A model generated the notes under the pieces. It worked only from the letters and a program-made list of their open reading frames with translations, had not been told where the DNA came from and ran no database searches. From an uncultured Lachnospiraceae bacterium (GTDB lineage: Bacteria > Bacillota > Clostridia > Lachnospirales > Lachnospiraceae), in assembly GCA_947167155.1 (NCBI GenBank), contig CAMVHB010000013.1:1-53749 (forward strand): 53,749 nt of DNA, read 5' to 3'. The position numbers and the translations under genes are program-made. Shown here piece by piece: positions 43,430 to 51,813 of this stretch (positions within the stretch are counted from its first letter, which is position 1; every line of letters begins with the position of its first letter).

Positions 43430-44320
43430 TTATGAGATGAGTCCGTAATCCTTCAAAACGCCTTTAAGGTATTCTCTGTGCTCGGGAGTTAGATCAAAGA
43501 GCGGTGCCCGGAGAGGCCCCACGCTAAGCCCCATCATATTCATGGCGCTCTTCACCGGGATGGGATTCACTTCACAGAAGAGAGCGTCGACCATGGGAAG
43601 AAGGTATCTTTGCAGCTTTGCGGCCTCTTCACATTTTCCGTCAAACCAATACTGACACATATCGTGAACCTCCTTCGGCATCACGTCGGATACCACGGAG
43701 ATCACGCCTACAGCACCTATCGAAAGGAGCGGGACCACGAGACCGTCCTCTCCCGAATAAAGATCCATCTTTCCGTCGGTGAGATACATCATCTTTGAAC
43801 TTTGCGCCATGTTTGCGGTAGCGTCCTTAACACCCACTATATTTTCCTTGTCCCTGATAAGCCTTGCGGCTGTCTCGGGGAGGATGTTCGTCCCGGTCCT
43901 TCCTGGCACGTTGTACATGATGATGGGGAGTTTTGTCTCATCCGCTATCCTTGAGTAATGCTGATAGAGCCCCTCCTGCGTCGACTTGTTGTAATAAGGC
44001 GTTACTATGAGCGCGGCATCTGCGCCGTCCTCCTCAGCCTCCTTTGTGAGCTGGATCGCTGTCTTCGTACAGTTTGATCCGGTACCCGCAACAACAGGTA
44101 TCCTGCCTTTCACGAACTCGACGGCCTTTTTGATGGTATACCTATGCTCCTCCATTGAGAGAGTGCTTCCCTCGCCGGTCGTCCCTACTATGATGATCGC
44201 GTCGGTCCCTGCATCTATCTGGATATTGATGAGCTCCTCGAGTTTGTCATAGTTGACCTCTTCATTATCTTTCATGGGAGTGACTATGGCGACTCCGGCT
44301 CCTTTAAACACCTGCATCAT
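43430..44320 (-). CDS. dapA: 4-hydroxy-tetrahydrodipicolinate synthase
   Basis: DapA condenses pyruvate with aspartate semialdehyde. The 296-residue class I aldolase shows GTTGEGSTLS (the Thr pair of the relay), IIMYNVPGRTG (catalytic Tyr) and VGVKDATANM (Schiff-base Lys). Length is typical. ATG 44320 is chosen because GGAGG lies 6 bases upstream; a longer frame reaching 44380 reads into the upstream gene. The start overlaps the cobO-like gene by 17 bases. Confidence 0.97.
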   Translation of the reverse strand: MMQVFKGAGVAIVTPMKDNEEVNYDKLEELINIQIDAGTDAIIIVGTTGEGSTLSMEEHRYTIKKAVEFVKGRIPVVAGTGSNCTKTAIQLTKEAEEDGADAALIVTPYYNKSTQEGLYQHYSRIADETKLPIIMYNVPGRTGTNILPETAARLIRDKENIVGVKDATANMAQSSKMMYLTDGKMDLYSGEDGLVVPLLSIGAVGVISVVSDVMPKEVHDMCQYWFDGKCEEAAKLQRYLLPMVDALFCEVNPIPVKSAMNMMGLSVGPLRAPLFDLTPEHREYLKGVLKDYGLIS

Positions 44321-44807
44321 CTTTTTCCTCCTTTTCAGAGGTGATATTGTAAATAGAGGAAGAAACTTCCCTGATCGCATCGGGAAGACTCCTTCCCGTC
44401 AATATGACCTCCATGCCTTCACCGGCCTGGGAGAGAGCGCTCACGACCTCTTCCTGAGGCACTATTCCTTCATTGACGGCTCCAAGTATCTCATCGAGTA
44501 TGAGAAGATCACATTCACCGGTGGAGATCACCTTCTTTGCGAAGGCAACACCATTCCTGATGTTGAGCTTCTCATCCTCCTGCTCATCCGACGAAAGCTC
44601 GGAAAAGCACTCCTTTGTCCTTTCAAAGCGGAATATCCGGATTTCCGGTTCCAGCTTCGAAAGATAATCATAATTCACCTCTGCCTTCAGAAACTGTATG
44701 ATAATGGCAGTCTTCCCGTCAGCAGCAGCGCGAAGCGCATAACCGAGTGCGGCGGAAGACTTTCCCGCGCCGTTTCCGTAATAAACGCGGATAGAACCTT
44801 CGTTCAT
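44304..44807 (-). CDS. cobO: Corrinoid adenosyltransferase (CobO/BtuR type)
   Basis: This enzyme adenosylates cob(I)alamin using ATP, giving adenosylcobalamin. The 167-residue protein has the unusual P-loop YYGNGAGKSSAALG (9-22) at the start, IIIQFLK, and DLLILDEILGAVNEG (the Walker B-like region) typical of CobA/CobO/BtuR. It is slightly short. ATG 44807 has an AAGGAG about 15 bases upstream, too far for normal initiation, but a small GTAT/ATAC hairpin lies in between. It overlaps dapA, with no clear metabolic link to it; the split MetH in the same window is another corrinoid user. Confidence 0.9.
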   Translation of the reverse strand: MNEGSIRVYYGNGAGKSSAALGYALRAAADGKTAIIIQFLKAEVNYDYLSKLEPEIRIFRFERTKECFSELSSDEQEDEKLNIRNGVAFAKKVISTGECDLLILDEILGAVNEGIVPQEEVVSALSQAGEGMEVILTGRSLPDAIREVSSSIYNITSEKEEKDDAGV

Positions 44808-44927
44808 GTTGTATTAATGATACTCCTTTAATAAGCTTTTAAATCTCAGGGCTTTGATCTTTCAGCACCCTTTTTAACCCCGCTATATTACCACAGGGAA
44901 AGACAAATAGCAAAACCTCAAAAATCC

Positions 44928-44955
44928 TTGAAATTGCAGCACTACATGATAAAAT
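44928..44955 (+). promoter_or_regulatory. Sigma-A promoter of typA
   Basis: TTGAAA (-35, 44928-44933) and TAAAAT (-10, 44950-44955) are separated by 16 bases and lie about 50 bases before the typA start, which has GGAG upstream. The rest of the intergenic region 44808-45006 holds only the 5' side of the divergent cobO-like gene. Confidence 0.6.
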
Positions 44956-45006
44956 AGGAAAGTTGTGTAAAAACAGATTGAATAAAAAGATTTCGGAGTT
45001 TTTGTC

Positions 45007-46863
45007 ATGAAGGAAAAGAGAGAAGATATCAGGAATGTTGCGATAATAGCCCATGTCGACCATGGAAAGACCACGCTCGTTGACAATCTGCTTCGCCAGA
45101 GCGGCGTGTTCCGTGACAATGAAGAAGTAAAGGAACGTGTGATGGATTCCGGAGACATCGAGCGCGAGCGCGGGATCACTATCCTTTCAAAGAATACTGC
45201 CGTCTGGTACCGCGACACAAAGATCAACATAGTCGACACCCCAGGCCATGCGGATTTCGGAGGCGAGGTAGAGCGCGTATTAAAGATGGTCGACGGCTGT
45301 GTTCTTGTAGTGGATGCCTTTGAAGGCGTGATGCCGCAGACCAAGTTCGTGCTCATGAAGGCCCTCGCACTCGACCTTCCTATCGTCTGCTGCATCAACA
45401 AGATCGACCGTCCCGAGGCAAGACCGAAGGAAGTCATTGACGAAGTCCTCGAGCTCTTCATGGATCTCGATGCTACGGATGACCAGCTGGAAAGCCCCTT
45501 CGTATTTGCATCCGCCCGAGACGGCTATGCCATAAAGGAACTCACCGATGAAAAGAAGGACATGGCTCCCCTCTTTGATACGATAATAGAGCACATCCCG
45601 GCTCCGGAGGGCGACCCCGACGCTCCGGCACAGATGCTCATATCTACGATCGATTATAATGAATATGTCGGAAGGATAGGGATCGGGAAGATCTCAAACG
45701 GAACGTTGAAGCTCAATTCCGACGCTGTTGTCGTGAACCATCACGACAAGGACAAGCTTGAAAAAGTGAGGATCACCAAACTCTATCAATTCGATGGTCT
45801 TAAGAGAGTCGATGTGGATACCGCCTCCTTCGGGGATATAGTCGCTCTTTCCGGCATAGCCGATCTTCACGTGGGTGACACGATCTGCGGACCGGAGGAT
45901 CCGAAGGCAATACCTTTTCAGAAAATATCAGAGCCCACGATCGCAATGAACTTCATGGTGAACGACTCTCCCTTCGCGGGAACCGAAGGAAAGTGGGTCA
46001 CCTCCAGACACATCAGAGACAGGCTTTTCAAGGAGCTCAATACCGATGTCTCACTCCGTGTTGAAGAGACAGACAGTGCCGACTGCTTCAAGGTTTCGGG
46101 AAGGGGAGAGCTTCATCTTTCAGTCCTCATAGAGACGATGCGTCGTGAGGGCTATGAATTTGCTGTATCAAAAGCAGAGGTCCTCTACCATACCGACGAG
46201 AACGGAAAAAAGACAGAGCCTATCGAGATAGCTTATATCGATGTTCCGGATGAATTCACCGGTGTCGTCATTCAGAAGCTTGGCATGAGAAAGGGCGAGC
46301 TCCTTTCAATGAATCCGATCACAGGCGGCTATACCAGGCTCGAATTCCGAATCCCCTCAAGAGGTCTCATAGGCTACAGAGGAGACTTTCTGACAGACAC
46401 CAAGGGCAACGGGATCATCAATACCATCTTTGATTCATATGAACCCTACAAGGGCGATATTGCCTACAGGCGGCAGGGTTCGCTCATCGCCTTCGAGGAA
46501 GGCGAATCAGTGACTTACGGGCTCTTCTCGGCACAGGACAGAGGGACGCTTTTCATAGGTCCCGGTGAAAAAGTCTATTCCGGAATGATAGTAGGCGAAT
46601 CCGGAAAGGCCGAGGACATAGAATTAAATGTCTGCAAGAAAAAACATCTTACAAATACGAGGACAAGCTCTTCTGATGAAGCGCTCGTGCTCACACCCCC
46701 GAAGAGACTGTCTCTCGAGCAGGCACTCGACTTCATTGAAAATGATGAACTGCTTGAGGTCACGCCGGAGTCCCTTCGGATAAGGAAGCGGATACTTGAT
46801 CCACGCCTTCGGAAGAGGGATATGATAAACAATCAGAGAGCAAGGGAAGCTCAGGGACAGTGA
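45007..46863 (+). CDS. typA: Ribosome-associated GTPase TypA/BipA
   Basis: TypA is a translational GTPase that aids 50S assembly and stress or cold growth. The 618-residue protein has all GTPase motifs (AHVDHGKTTL at about 15-24, RERGITI, DTPGHADFGGEV, NKID, ASAR), EF-G-like domains II-III, and the TypA C-terminal domain with YRGDFLTDTKGNGI. Length matches the family. ATG start with GGAG. It is a monocistronic gene with its own promoter and a shared terminator at 46884-46913. Confidence 0.97.
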   Translation: MKEKREDIRNVAIIAHVDHGKTTLVDNLLRQSGVFRDNEEVKERVMDSGDIERERGITILSKNTAVWYRDTKINIVDTPGHADFGGEVERVLKMVDGCVLVVDAFEGVMPQTKFVLMKALALDLPIVCCINKIDRPEARPKEVIDEVLELFMDLDATDDQLESPFVFASARDGYAIKELTDEKKDMAPLFDTIIEHIPAPEGDPDAPAQMLISTIDYNEYVGRIGIGKISNGTLKLNSDAVVVNHHDKDKLEKVRITKLYQFDGLKRVDVDTASFGDIVALSGIADLHVGDTICGPEDPKAIPFQKISEPTIAMNFMVNDSPFAGTEGKWVTSRHIRDRLFKELNTDVSLRVEETDSADCFKVSGRGELHLSVLIETMRREGYEFAVSKAEVLYHTDENGKKTEPIEIAYIDVPDEFTGVVIQKLGMRKGELLSMNPITGGYTRLEFRIPSRGLIGYRGDFLTDTKGNGIINTIFDSYEPYKGDIAYRRQGSLIAFEEGESVTYGLFSAQDRGTLFIGPGEKVYSGMIVGESGKAEDIELNVCKKKHLTNTRTSSSDEALVLTPPKRLSLEQALDFIENDELLEVTPESLRIRKRILDPRLRKRDMINNQRAREAQGQ

Positions 46864-46874
46864 TCATCCGCTGA

Positions 46875-46913
46875 TAAAAAAAGAGGGCGCACCGGAAATG
46901 TCCGATGCGCCCT
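46875..46913. terminator. Bidirectional terminator between typA and an MCP gene
   Basis: AGGGCGCA (46884-46891) pairs perfectly with TGCGCCCT (46906-46913), extended inward by CGGA/TCCG with one mismatch. On the plus strand GTTTATT follows; on the minus strand a TCTTTTTTT run follows (A tract 46875-46882). It serves the convergent ends of typA and the MCP. Confidence 0.85.
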
Positions 46914-46927
46914 GTTTATTATCATCT

Positions 46928-48646
46928 TTATGAGAAGTAGCTTATGAGCTGCTTCAGTTTCTCTGCGTCGTTCTGAAGATCCTCCGCAGACTGATTGATG
47001 ATCGCAAAGGTTGCGGAAAGCTCTTCCATGGAAGCGTTGGTCTCCTCTGTGGAAGCCGCGTTCTCCTCGGATATTGCCGACAGATCCGTTACGATCTCGA
47101 TGAGTGAATTCTTCTCTTCGTCAAGACGCGTGATCCTCTGTGAGATCACCTCCGTGCTTGAGCTTACGGAGTCTACGGAATTCAGCATATCCTGCATGTC
47201 GCCCTTTGTGCTCTGAAGGTGCTGTGACTGCTCCTCGCAGTTCGCGTCAAGCTTCTTCATGACATCGACCGATGCTTCGGCGTCAGCAAGAAGCTTCACA
47301 ACTATCTCCTTGATCTGGTCAGCAGATTCCTTGGACTCGTCGGCAAGCTTTCTGATCTCGTCTGCAACGACCGCGAAGCCCTGTCCTGCCTCTCCTGCCC
47401 TTGCCGCCTCTATTGAAGCATTCAGTGAAAGCAGGTTCGTCTGCGAAGCGATATCCGTGATCGCCTGTGAGAACTGATCGATGGCCTTCGCTGACTCGTT
47501 TGTGGACTGGATAGTCCGACCGATCTCCTGAACCGAAAGAGTCACATTGTTGTTTGAATCGATGAGGCTCTCCATAGCCCTCATTGCATTGTCGCAGGAC
47601 TTCTTCATCTCTCCGGCGGCATTGTCAAGTTCCTTCACGTGGTTAGAGATCTCGTCGATGTCCTCGCCTATATCGGAAGTATTGTTTGAAGCGGTCTGTA
47701 CCGAATCCGCCTGGTTTACAGCGCCCTTGCTGATATCATCGACAGCGGAGCTGATCTGTACAGATGCCTGCGAAGCACTGTTTGAAGAATTCGAAAGCTC
47801 GGAGCCCGCATTTCCGATATCAAGCGACATACTCTTTGTCTCGGCTATGACGGAGCCCAGCTTTTCTGTGAGCAGGTTCAGTGCCTCTGCTATCTTTCCC
47901 AGTTCATCCTTCCTTGCAAGGAGTGTTTCATCTGCCTTGACTGAAAGATCACCGCCGGCAACCTTTTCAAGCTGGCCTGCTATAGCGCTCATCTTCTTTG
48001 AAGTCTTTGCCGCAACAAGGCTGCCGAGGAGAAGGATGAGACCCGTGATACCGATCGCGATACCGGACATGATGAGAACGGCTCTTGTGACACGCTTGCT
48101 CACATCATCAACCGGACGTCCCGCAAACATCATTCCAACTATGGAACCGTCAGAGTTTTTCATGGGAACATAATAAGCGCAATACTTTGTCCCGAATACA
48201 GTAAGGTTGTCGGAATAAAAATGCTGTCCGCTGTTAAGCACCGTATTTACAACATCGCCTGTAGCATCAGTCCCGATAGCCCTCTGCTTCGTGGAGGGAT
48301 CGATCAGGGTCGTAACAGCCCTCGTCTTTCCGAAGAACAATGTATAATCAACACCTGTATTTTCTTTTGCAAGATCAAGCTGGTCGCTGTATTCGGCATT
48401 TATCACATGATCGCCCTTGTAGATCTCATAATAGTCGGTCCCGCTCCAGTCGCCGTCATAGGTGAGATCAAGCTCCTCCTCCATCTGGATGCAGGCTATC
48501 TTCAATTCCTCATTCACCATGCTGAAATAGGCTTCCCTGATCTCCGTTGCACCTATCAGCACGAGCATCACGGATACAAGAATGATCGCCGTGAGCGCGA
48601 TAAGGATGATCTTGAAGATCAGCTTCTTTTTTCTTTCCACCTTCAT
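46928..48646 (-). CDS. Methyl-accepting chemotaxis protein with Cache-type sensor
   Basis: A 572-residue chemoreceptor: TM1 (about 9-31), an extracytoplasmic single-Cache-like domain (about 35-180; [15 protein letters not shown] and [20 protein letters not shown] are typical), TM2 (about 188-210), HAMP (about 211-265) and the signalling domain. The conserved tip is [19 protein letters not shown] followed by [19 protein letters not shown]. The coiled-coil length differs from the other MCP. ATG with AGAGGG upstream. It follows a CgeB-like gene by 53 bases and ends at the bidirectional terminator. Small-molecule (often organic acid or amino acid) sensing is usual for Cache domains. Confidence 0.95.
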   Translation of the reverse strand: MKVERKKKLIFKIILIALTAIILVSVMLVLIGATEIREAYFSMVNEELKIACIQMEEELDLTYDGDWSGTDYYEIYKGDHVINAEYSDQLDLAKENTGVDYTLFFGKTRAVTTLIDPSTKQRAIGTDATGDVVNTVLNSGQHFYSDNLTVFGTKYCAYYVPMKNSDGSIVGMMFAGRPVDDVSKRVTRAVLIMSGIAIGITGLILLLGSLVAAKTSKKMSAIAGQLEKVAGGDLSVKADETLLARKDELGKIAEALNLLTEKLGSVIAETKSMSLDIGNAGSELSNSSNSASQASVQISSAVDDISKGAVNQADSVQTASNNTSDIGEDIDEISNHVKELDNAAGEMKKSCDNAMRAMESLIDSNNNVTLSVQEIGRTIQSTNESAKAIDQFSQAITDIASQTNLLSLNASIEAARAGEAGQGFAVVADEIRKLADESKESADQIKEIVVKLLADAEASVDVMKKLDANCEEQSQHLQSTKGDMQDMLNSVDSVSSSTEVISQRITRLDEEKNSLIEIVTDLSAISEENAASTEETNASMEELSATFAIINQSAEDLQNDAEKLKQLISYFS

Positions 48647-48699
48647 GCTTCAACCCTCTTTCTTTGTGCACTATGATAGTAAAACAAAATCTCAATTTG

Positions 48700-49887
48700 T
48701 TATTTTATCACTGTCTTCCTCAATGTATCAAGTATTACAGCCGTCCTTTTTTCAACCGTGTGAAATTCCTTGATCTTCTGTGCGCTCCTTTGCGCTATGG
48801 TCTCCCGGAGCGTGTCATGTGAAAGATAATATTTCGCCTTTTCGACCATGTCAGTGTAGCTGTAGAACATCACAAGATCATAGCCATCTTTGAAATACTC
48901 CGGCATCTCTGCCTGGAAGTTCGTAAGACAGAAGCCCCCTGAGCCCATGATGTCAAAGACCCGGAGGGGTATACCGCTCTTTATGTTCGGGATAGTGAAA
49001 TTGAGATTTATCTTTGTCTCCCTGTAGCATTTCGGAAGCTCCGTCCAGTAATCAAGCCCTCCTTTGTATTTCACGCCTATGAGCTCCGAGGTGTCGCTGT
49101 TTGAGTATATCGAGACCGAAAGACCTGCTTCAGCGAGAAGAAGGAGAGCTTTCATCCTTTGTATCTGCGCAGTTTTGAAGCCGAGAACGGTGGTCGAAAA
49201 GACGAGGGAGAGATCCGAAAACGAGCCCTCGGATTTTTTGAGATGGAAGTATTTCGGGAGAACGGAAAGGATGTCAGGCGTCAGCATCGTCTCAAGGATA
49301 TTGCTTCCGTAGAGATCCGCCTGGACTCCCATTATCCCGTCGAAATAACCCCGGAGATAATCAGGCAGCTTCTTTTCTATCCTGTCATAGGTATTTCTTT
49401 CATAGAGCGAGCCGCAGAAGGCGACCTCGTTTCCGAATATCCCCTGATTCCATCCGCCCTCATGTCCCCACAGCGCATTAGAGAGCCGGTCGGAATTTGC
49501 CGCCAGCGGAAGATACCAGATGTTCTTCACTCCAAGCGACCTGAATTCCTCGCAGTTTACCCTGTCAAAGGAAAAAATGAAATTCGTGTCGAAGAATACA
49601 GACTCGTGATACATCGAGATAAGAGGGTTGTCGCAGGTCCATGATACATAAGGTATCGACCTGTCATGACAAACCTCTGCTATCACGGCAAAATAATTCA
49701 CCGTAAAGACGAATTCATAATTCTCCTTTTTCAGTTCATCGGAAAGGAACTGCTGAAACTCGGGAGCGACATCATAGTTCTCAAGTTTCTGCTTGATCTC
49801 TCTTACTTCAAAGCCCGCTCTTTCAAAGGCTCTTCTGATATCAAGATAATTGTAGGCTTTCCAGCGGTAGAACAGTATCTTCTTCAT
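48700..49887 (-). CDS. CgeB-like glycosyltransferase (first copy)
   Basis: A 395-residue GT-B type protein of the CgeB/DUF3880 + Glyco_trans_1_2 kind. The N-terminal half begins KKILFYRWKAYNYLDIRRAF and includes YVSWTCDNPL. The C-terminal half has LNFTIPNIKSGIPLRVFDIM then GSGGFCLTNFQ, the nucleotide-sugar-binding end typical of these enzymes. Such proteins are found with spore-coat, flagellin and surface-glycan genes; acceptor and donor are unknown. ATG 49887 has AAGGAAA upstream. The open frame continues to an ATG at 49995, but that part would translate a 13-bp tandem repeat and is not counted. Confidence 0.82.
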   Translation of the reverse strand: MKKILFYRWKAYNYLDIRRAFERAGFEVREIKQKLENYDVAPEFQQFLSDELKKENYEFVFTVNYFAVIAEVCHDRSIPYVSWTCDNPLISMYHESVFFDTNFIFSFDRVNCEEFRSLGVKNIWYLPLAANSDRLSNALWGHEGGWNQGIFGNEVAFCGSLYERNTYDRIEKKLPDYLRGYFDGIMGVQADLYGSNILETMLTPDILSVLPKYFHLKKSEGSFSDLSLVFSTTVLGFKTAQIQRMKALLLLAEAGLSVSIYSNSDTSELIGVKYKGGLDYWTELPKCYRETKINLNFTIPNIKSGIPLRVFDIMGSGGFCLTNFQAEMPEYFKDGYDLVMFYSYTDMVEKAKYYLSHDTLRETIAQRSAQKIKEFHTVEKRTAVILDTLRKTVIK

Positions 49888-49901
49888 ATGTTTTCCTTTT
49901 T

Positions 49902-49975
49902 GGTCCCTGGTTTTGGCCCCCGGTTTTGGCCCCTGGTTTTGGCCCCTGGTTTTGGTCCCTGGTTTTGGTCCCTGG
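49902..49975. repeat. 13-bp tandem repeat (five full units plus partial)
   Basis: Units of GGTCCCTGGTTTT or GGCCCCTGGTTTT (one GGCCCCCGGTTTT) repeat head to tail from 49902 to 49966, then a partial unit merges with the left arm of the palindrome at 49967. The tract lies directly upstream of the Shine-Dalgarno of the first CgeB-like gene. Since 13 is not a multiple of 3, unit changes would shift any reading frame through it. Confidence 0.9.
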
Positions 49976-50035
49976 GGACGGAGTTGAGGGACCATTTTTT
50001 CTTAAAATGAACCCTCGACTCCGTCCCCAGGGACC
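49967..50035. repeat. REP-like palindromic element, copy 1
   Basis: A 24-bp left arm (49967-49990) pairs with 50012-50035 with a single mismatch. An inner CATTTT/AAAATG stem (49993-49998 with 50004-50009) almost closes the loop. The core is GGGGACGGAG. T-rich sequence follows only on the plus strand, so it is not an obvious terminator for the minus-strand genes around it. The second copy at 51259-51327 has the same layout. Confidence 0.88.
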
Positions 50036-50040
50036 ATTTT

Positions 50041-51219
50041 TTAGAACTCGAATGCGGCCAGAATTGTCTCTGCCCTTTGTTCCCATGTGTGGTTCATTAA
50101 TGCGCTTTCATAGCCTTTTTCGGAGAACTCTTTTCTCTTTTGCCCGTCCGAAAGAAGATCAGAGACTATCCCGGGCAGCTTCATTATATCAGAAAGAGGA
50201 AAGCGCACGCATTCCCCGTTTGGAAATGCTTCGCAAAGATAATCGGAATCATCCGTAATGACCGCTGCCCCGGAGAGCATTCCGTTCGGTATCCTGTCAT
50301 GGCTTCCCGCCTTGAACCACGTGAGGGTATTCAAAACGATCTTTGAGCGGAGCATGTAGGGAAAGACTTCTTTTGCCCCGACCTTTCCGAGGATAACAAG
50401 GTTTTCATTGTCCGCCCAGTCGCATTGCTCCCAGCCAAGCCCGAGAACTGATACCTTGAAACCGTTCTCGCAGAGCACCCTCACAGCCTGCTCCCTGAAA
50501 AAGGAACAGGCGTATCCGTCAAGAAAGCGAAAATCTGTGATGAGCTCGCGCTCACTCTCTCTTGATAGAGAAGAAAGCCCTTCTTTTGAAAGCTCCTGCC
50601 TGATGCATTCCTCTGTTGTGACAGAGGGTTCGTTTATCAGCCTGTCAAGGCAGCGTTTCGAAAATAAAGCTCCGTCAAATTCCTTTATTGAATCAAAATC
50701 AGGGATCAGGGATTCTATAAGGACCCGTGACAGCGCCCCGGCATATAGAATGTCGATGTCCCTTTTGTCGCTTTCCTGCTTTCCGGAGGCATCTTTTATC
50801 GCATTGAGGCATCCTGCGTGAGGCAGGAATATTGTGCTTTTTATATTATCATAATACCTCTCGACATAATCGACATGGTTTCTGTCGATCACGAAAAGAA
50901 GATTTTTCACGGGAAGATTTTGGAGCTGCCTGTCGAAATGAAAAGGATGATCCATAAGGATGTCCACATAGAGTATCTGAAGGGCGTCCCAGAGATTGCC
51001 GCCCTCTTTTGTACCGAGGTTGTAGCCCAGGTTGTTGAAAGCAATGACAGCATCTATATGGTGGATGGCGTGGTATTCGATAAAGGCGGGAAGGCTCTTC
51101 CCAAGATCTGTCGCAGTAAGAAAAAAGCAGTTGTGGCCTGCTTTTTCAAGTGCGTCCGAGAGTTCCTCCGAAAAGAGGTCAAGAGTATCATATAGTCCTT
51201 TGATGAATGCGAAGTTCAT
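50041..51219 (-). CDS. CgeB-like glycosyltransferase (second gene)
   Basis: A 392-residue GT-B-like protein of the same broad kind as the downstream gene, though the sequences are quite different. Visible features are the N-terminal FAFIKGLYDTLDLFSEEL, the middle IDILYAGALSR that opens the second domain, and the C-terminal KIVLNTLTWFKAGSHDRIPN then GMLSGAAVITDDS, the usual nucleotide-sugar region. ATG start with GAGGAAG. Its stop codon abuts REP-like copy 1 and its start lies about 40 bases from copy 2, so palindromes flank it on both sides. Substrate unknown. Confidence 0.78.
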   Translation of the reverse strand: MNFAFIKGLYDTLDLFSEELSDALEKAGHNCFFLTATDLGKSLPAFIEYHAIHHIDAVIAFNNLGYNLGTKEGGNLWDALQILYVDILMDHPFHFDRQLQNLPVKNLLFVIDRNHVDYVERYYDNIKSTIFLPHAGCLNAIKDASGKQESDKRDIDILYAGALSRVLIESLIPDFDSIKEFDGALFSKRCLDRLINEPSVTTEECIRQELSKEGLSSLSRESERELITDFRFLDGYACSFFREQAVRVLCENGFKVSVLGLGWEQCDWADNENLVILGKVGAKEVFPYMLRSKIVLNTLTWFKAGSHDRIPNGMLSGAAVITDDSDYLCEAFPNGECVRFPLSDIMKLPGIVSDLLSDGQKRKEFSEKGYESALMNHTWEQRAETILAAFEF

Positions 51220-51245
51220 GGAGTTCTTCCTCTGTTTTGAATTTG

Positions 51246-51327
51246 GGTCCCTGGTTTTGGTCCCAGGGGACGGAGTCGAGGGTTCATTTCCGAAAAAAAT
51301 GGTTCCTTGACTCCGTCCCCTGGGACC
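51246..51327. repeat. REP-like palindromic element, copy 2
   Basis: GGTCCCAGGGGACGGAGTC (51259-51277) pairs perfectly with 51309-51327, and inner CATTT (51285-51289) pairs with AAATG (51297-51301). One 13-bp unit (GGTCCCTGGTTTT, 51246-51258) precedes it, the same unit that is expanded in copy 1. It lies between the low-molecular-weight phosphatase stop and the second CgeB-like start. Confidence 0.88.
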
Positions 51328-51330
51328 ATT

Positions 51331-51780
51331 TTATTTTATGGCTGAAAGGAGACCTTGGCAACCCTCAAGAATGTCAGCATAGGCGGTATCAAAGTCCCTT
51401 GTATACCAGGGGTCGGACACCTCCCGCGGCCTATCTGAGTAGTCCATGAGAAGCTTTAGTTTTCCCTCAGGATCCTTTTTCCACATGCGCTTCATATAAT
51501 ACATATTCTCGGAGTCCATACCGACGATCAGATCGTAGTTCTCATAATCATCATAGCGCATCTGCCGGGCGGCATATCCGCTGCAGTCGATCCCGTGCGA
51601 CTTAAGGATAGCGCGCGCAGGAGGATAGACGGGATTCCCGAGTTCCTCTGATGAGGTCGCCGCGGAATCAATGACAAACTCTTCTTTGAGCCCTGCTTTG
51701 TTTACCAGATCTATCATAATGTATTTCGCCATCGGGGATCTGCAGATCGAGCCGTGGCAGATGAAAAGTACTTTTATCAT
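51331..51780 (-). CDS. Low-molecular-weight protein tyrosine phosphatase
   Basis: A 149-residue phosphatase. The active-site loop CHGSICRS (Cys8, Arg14) matches C-x5-R, followed by PMAKYIM. The general acid Asp lies in SDPWYTRDFDTAY near residue 125. All catalytic residues are present. In Firmicutes such enzymes often act on tyrosine kinases of capsule synthesis, but no kinase is adjacent; arginine-phosphatase activity is less likely without further evidence. ATG with AAGGAG. It sits 33 bases after the GNAT gene, on the same strand. Confidence 0.92.
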   Translation of the reverse strand: MIKVLFICHGSICRSPMAKYIMIDLVNKAGLKEEFVIDSAATSSEELGNPVYPPARAILKSHGIDCSGYAARQMRYDDYENYDLIVGMDSENMYYMKRMWKKDPEGKLKLLMDYSDRPREVSDPWYTRDFDTAYADILEGCQGLLSAIK

Positions 51781-51813
51781 AGGCTTTACGCTCCTTATGC
51801 CTTATTCCACATC

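Noticed and set aside
44808-45006. Cobalamin riboswitch before the cobO-like gene or a leader RNA before typA
   Set aside because: No B12-box-like conserved sequence or long-range structure was seen in the 199-base gap.
47547-48173. 208-codon Ser/Ala-rich plus-strand frame inside an MCP gene
   Set aside because: Antisense of the Ser/Ala/Asp-rich chemoreceptor coiled coil; a typical artefact.
49902-49975. Possible CRISPR array
   Set aside because: Repeats are only 13 bp and contiguous, with no spacers; no cas gene nearby. It is a simple tandem repeat attached to a palindrome.
49888-49995. N-terminal extension of the CgeB-like protein
   Set aside because: It translates the tandem repeat and palindrome into a Pro/Gly/Lys-rich peptide; the ATG at 49887 has its own Shine-Dalgarno and starts the conserved fold.
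49967-50035. REP-like palindrome as a terminator of the upstream minus-strand gene
   Set aside because: On the minus strand the stem is followed by AAAACC, not T residues; the T-rich flank lies on the plus side.
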